Positions 62,590-64,000 of a DNA stretch of 64,000 nucleotides are shown here, one piece after another (positions within the stretch are counted from its first letter, which is position 1; each line of letters begins with the position of its first letter). Under the pieces are notes generated by a model. It saw only the letters and a list, made by a program, of their open reading frames with translations, did no database searches and was not told the origin of the DNA. Made by a program: the position numbers and the translations under genes. The stretch is from GCA-2697345 sp045565015 (GTDB lineage: Bacteria > Pseudomonadota > Alphaproteobacteria > Rhodobacterales > Rhodobacteraceae): contig JBJLGD010000039.1 of assembly GCA_045565015.1 (NCBI GenBank), positions 1 through 64,000 on the forward strand, written 5' to 3'.

Positions 62590-64000
62590 ATGAATATTAA
62601 ATCAGAGAATCTAGTAGGACAGAATGAATATTTTGGTTGGTCAGATTTCCATGGGCTTTCTGAAGTAATCCAAATACTCCTACCTGAAATCACTCTATCA
62701 ATATTTGCAATGATCGCTCTTTTAGGCGCAGTCTATGGTGGGAAAGATAAAGTTTCATCTGCTGTGTTGTGGTGCATTGTGACAATGTTTTCGGTTATAG
62801 CAATTTACGTGAGTTTGCAGGGTGGGGAGACTCTTACAGCTTTTGGAGGAGCTTTTATTGATGATCCATACTCTAGATTTTTAAAAGTTGTTATCTTGCT
62901 TTCAGCTTCGGCAGTTTTAATAATGTCTCAAGAATTTTTAAAACGAAATGGCCTTTTCAAGTTCGAATACCCTATTCTTATTTGTCTTTCAGTAATAGGC
63001 ATGATGCTTATGGTTTCTGCTGGGGACCTTATGCTACTTTATATGGGATTGGAGCTTCAATCTTTATCATTATACGTCTTAGCGGCTTTTGATCGTAATA
63101 ACGTAAAATCGACAGAGGCGGGATTAAAATATTTTGTATTGGGAGCCCTATCTTCAGGCATGCTCTTGTATGGAGCCTCTTTAATTTATGGATATTCTGG
63201 ATCGACTGTATTTACAGAAATCTTTAGTGTTGCAGCAGTTGAGGGTAATTCTCTAGGATTTATTTTTGGCTTAGTATTTCTTCTCATTGGCATGGCTTTT
63301 AAAGTATCTGCTGTGCCGTTTCATATGTGGACACCCGATGTTTATGAAGGATCCCCGACATCAGTTACGGCACTATTAGCTACTGCACCAAAGGTCGCCG
63401 CTATGGGTTTATTTGCTCGTGTGGCACACGATGCATTTGGAGGTGCTGTTAATGATTGGTCGCAAATTCTTATCCTATTCTCGATATTGTCTATGCTTTT
63501 TGGGGCAGTGGCGGCAATTGGACAAAAAGATATAAAACGTCTTATGGCTTATTCGTCTATTTCTCATATGGGTTTTGCCTTGATGGGATTAGCGTCCGGT
63601 GGCTTCGATGGGGTGCAGTCGATGTTAATTTATATGGTAATCTACGTAATAATGAATATTGGAACTTTTTCTTTCATTTTATCAATGGAAAAAGATGGCC
63701 AGCCAGTATCAGATATCGATAGTCTGCAAATGTACTCCAAGAGTAATCCTGGAAGATCATTAGCTCTTTTAATATTAATGTTTAGTCTAGCAGGAATACC
63801 ACCATTATTAGGTTTTTTTGGAAAATTTTATGTATTAAAAGCGGCGATATCTTCTGACTTGGTCTTTTTGGCAGTTATTGGTGTAATTGCATCGGTAATT
63901 GGAGCGTTTTATTATTTGAGGATTGTATTTTATATCTATTTTGGCGAAGGTCATCGGGAGCTTGATCAATCACCGTCAATCTTAAATCAGACTGTTCTAA
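62590..64000 (+). CDS. nuoN: NADH-quinone oxidoreductase subunit N (cut by window end)
   Basis: ATG at 62590 opens a frame that is still open at the window edge, giving 470 residues, nearly the whole family length (about 480). It is an antiporter-like ND2-type subunit. LLYMGLELQSLSLYVLAAF holds the conserved Glu, FKVSAVPFHMWTPDVYEGSPTSVTA the helix 7 Lys segment, and KRLMAYSSISHMGFALMG the helix 10 region. Nine bases separate it from nuoM. The stop codon lies outside the window. Confidence 0.96.
   Translation, partial: MNIKSENLVGQNEYFGWSDFHGLSEVIQILLPEITLSIFAMIALLGAVYGGKDKVSSAVLWCIVTMFSVIAIYVSLQGGETLTAFGGAFIDDPYSRFLKVVILLSASAVLIMSQEFLKRNGLFKFEYPILICLSVIGMMLMVSAGDLMLLYMGLELQSLSLYVLAAFDRNNVKSTEAGLKYFVLGALSSGMLLYGASLIYGYSGSTVFTEIFSVAAVEGNSLGFIFGLVFLLIGMAFKVSAVPFHMWTPDVYEGSPTSVTALLATAPKVAAMGLFARVAHDAFGGAVNDWSQILILFSILSMLFGAVAAIGQKDIKRLMAYSSISHMGFALMGLASGGFDGVQSMLIYMVIYVIMNIGTFSFILSMEKDGQPVSDIDSLQMYSKSNPGRSLALLILMFSLAGIPPLLGFFGKFYVLKAAISSDLVFLAVIGVIASVIGAFYYLRIVFYIYFGEGHRELDQSPSILNQTVL

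Noticed and set aside
1..64000. tRNA, rRNA, CRISPR or insertion-sequence features
   Set aside because: No T-loop-like TTCGAATC context with cloverleaf, no regularly spaced repeats and no transposase-like protein was found on reading.

Overview
The window is an AT-rich stretch of a bacterial chromosome. Gene content points to an aerobic, probably marine, alphaproteobacterium. The evidence is the S4-domain protein / 7Fe ferredoxin / CarD trio at the left edge, a complete NADH:quinone oxidoreductase operon with extra small genes beside nuoF, an E. coli-type proton-translocating transhydrogenase, HemG, and a leucine-degradation cluster. I cannot assign a genus. No rRNA, tRNA, CRISPR array, insertion sequence or prophage was seen.

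Layout. (1) 1-3.3 kb: tail of an S4 RNA-binding protein, fdxA, carD, then divergent cobS and cobT (cobalamin lower-ligand assembly). (2) 3.4-6.4 kb: pntA-pntB. cobT and pntA carry three apparent +1 frameshifts, all in G or C runs and all within about 0.7 kb. (3) 6.4-14.7 kb: a peptide-type ABC importer (fused double ATPase divergent from binding protein and two permeases), followed by two M20 deacylases, which suggests uptake and deacylation of N-acylated amino acids or peptides. A perfect 11-bp hairpin separates the binding-protein gene from the permeases. (4) 14.8-18.8 kb: type II haloacid dehalogenase, moaA, anmK and a small reductive-dehalogenase-like Fe-S protein. (5) 19-35.6 kb: a mosaic of single genes: a giant BNR-repeat protein with an MFS transporter, a GFA enzyme with a small membrane protein, a nucleosidase, an SDR, a dual-specificity phosphatase, glutamate dehydrogenase plus cysteine hydrolase, a MORN-type protein, a zinc-ribbon methyltransferase, hemG, a TPR protein, SMR and DUF805 membrane proteins, a VOC protein and a secreted unknown. 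(6) 35.6-42.2 kb: glmU-glmS (UDP-GlcNAc synthesis), a phosphoglycolate phosphatase-like HAD, an MmgE/PrpD protein and a DegT aminotransferase. (7) 42.3-48.8 kb: five genes taking isovaleryl-CoA to acetoacetate plus acetyl-CoA. (8) 49-64 kb: nuoA to nuoN, with nuoN cut by the window end.

The metabolic theme is heterotrophy on amino acids and peptides feeding respiration. Peptides are imported and deacylated, glutamate and leucine skeletons are oxidised, electrons enter through complex I, and PntAB balances NADPH. No wholly new multi-gene system is evident. The points most worth checking are the frameshift cluster, the reductive-dehalogenase-like protein beside cobalamin genes, the two unexplained small genes inside the nuo operon, the cytoplasmic BNR protein paired with a transporter, and structured leaders upstream of the carboxylase alpha subunit and nuoA.
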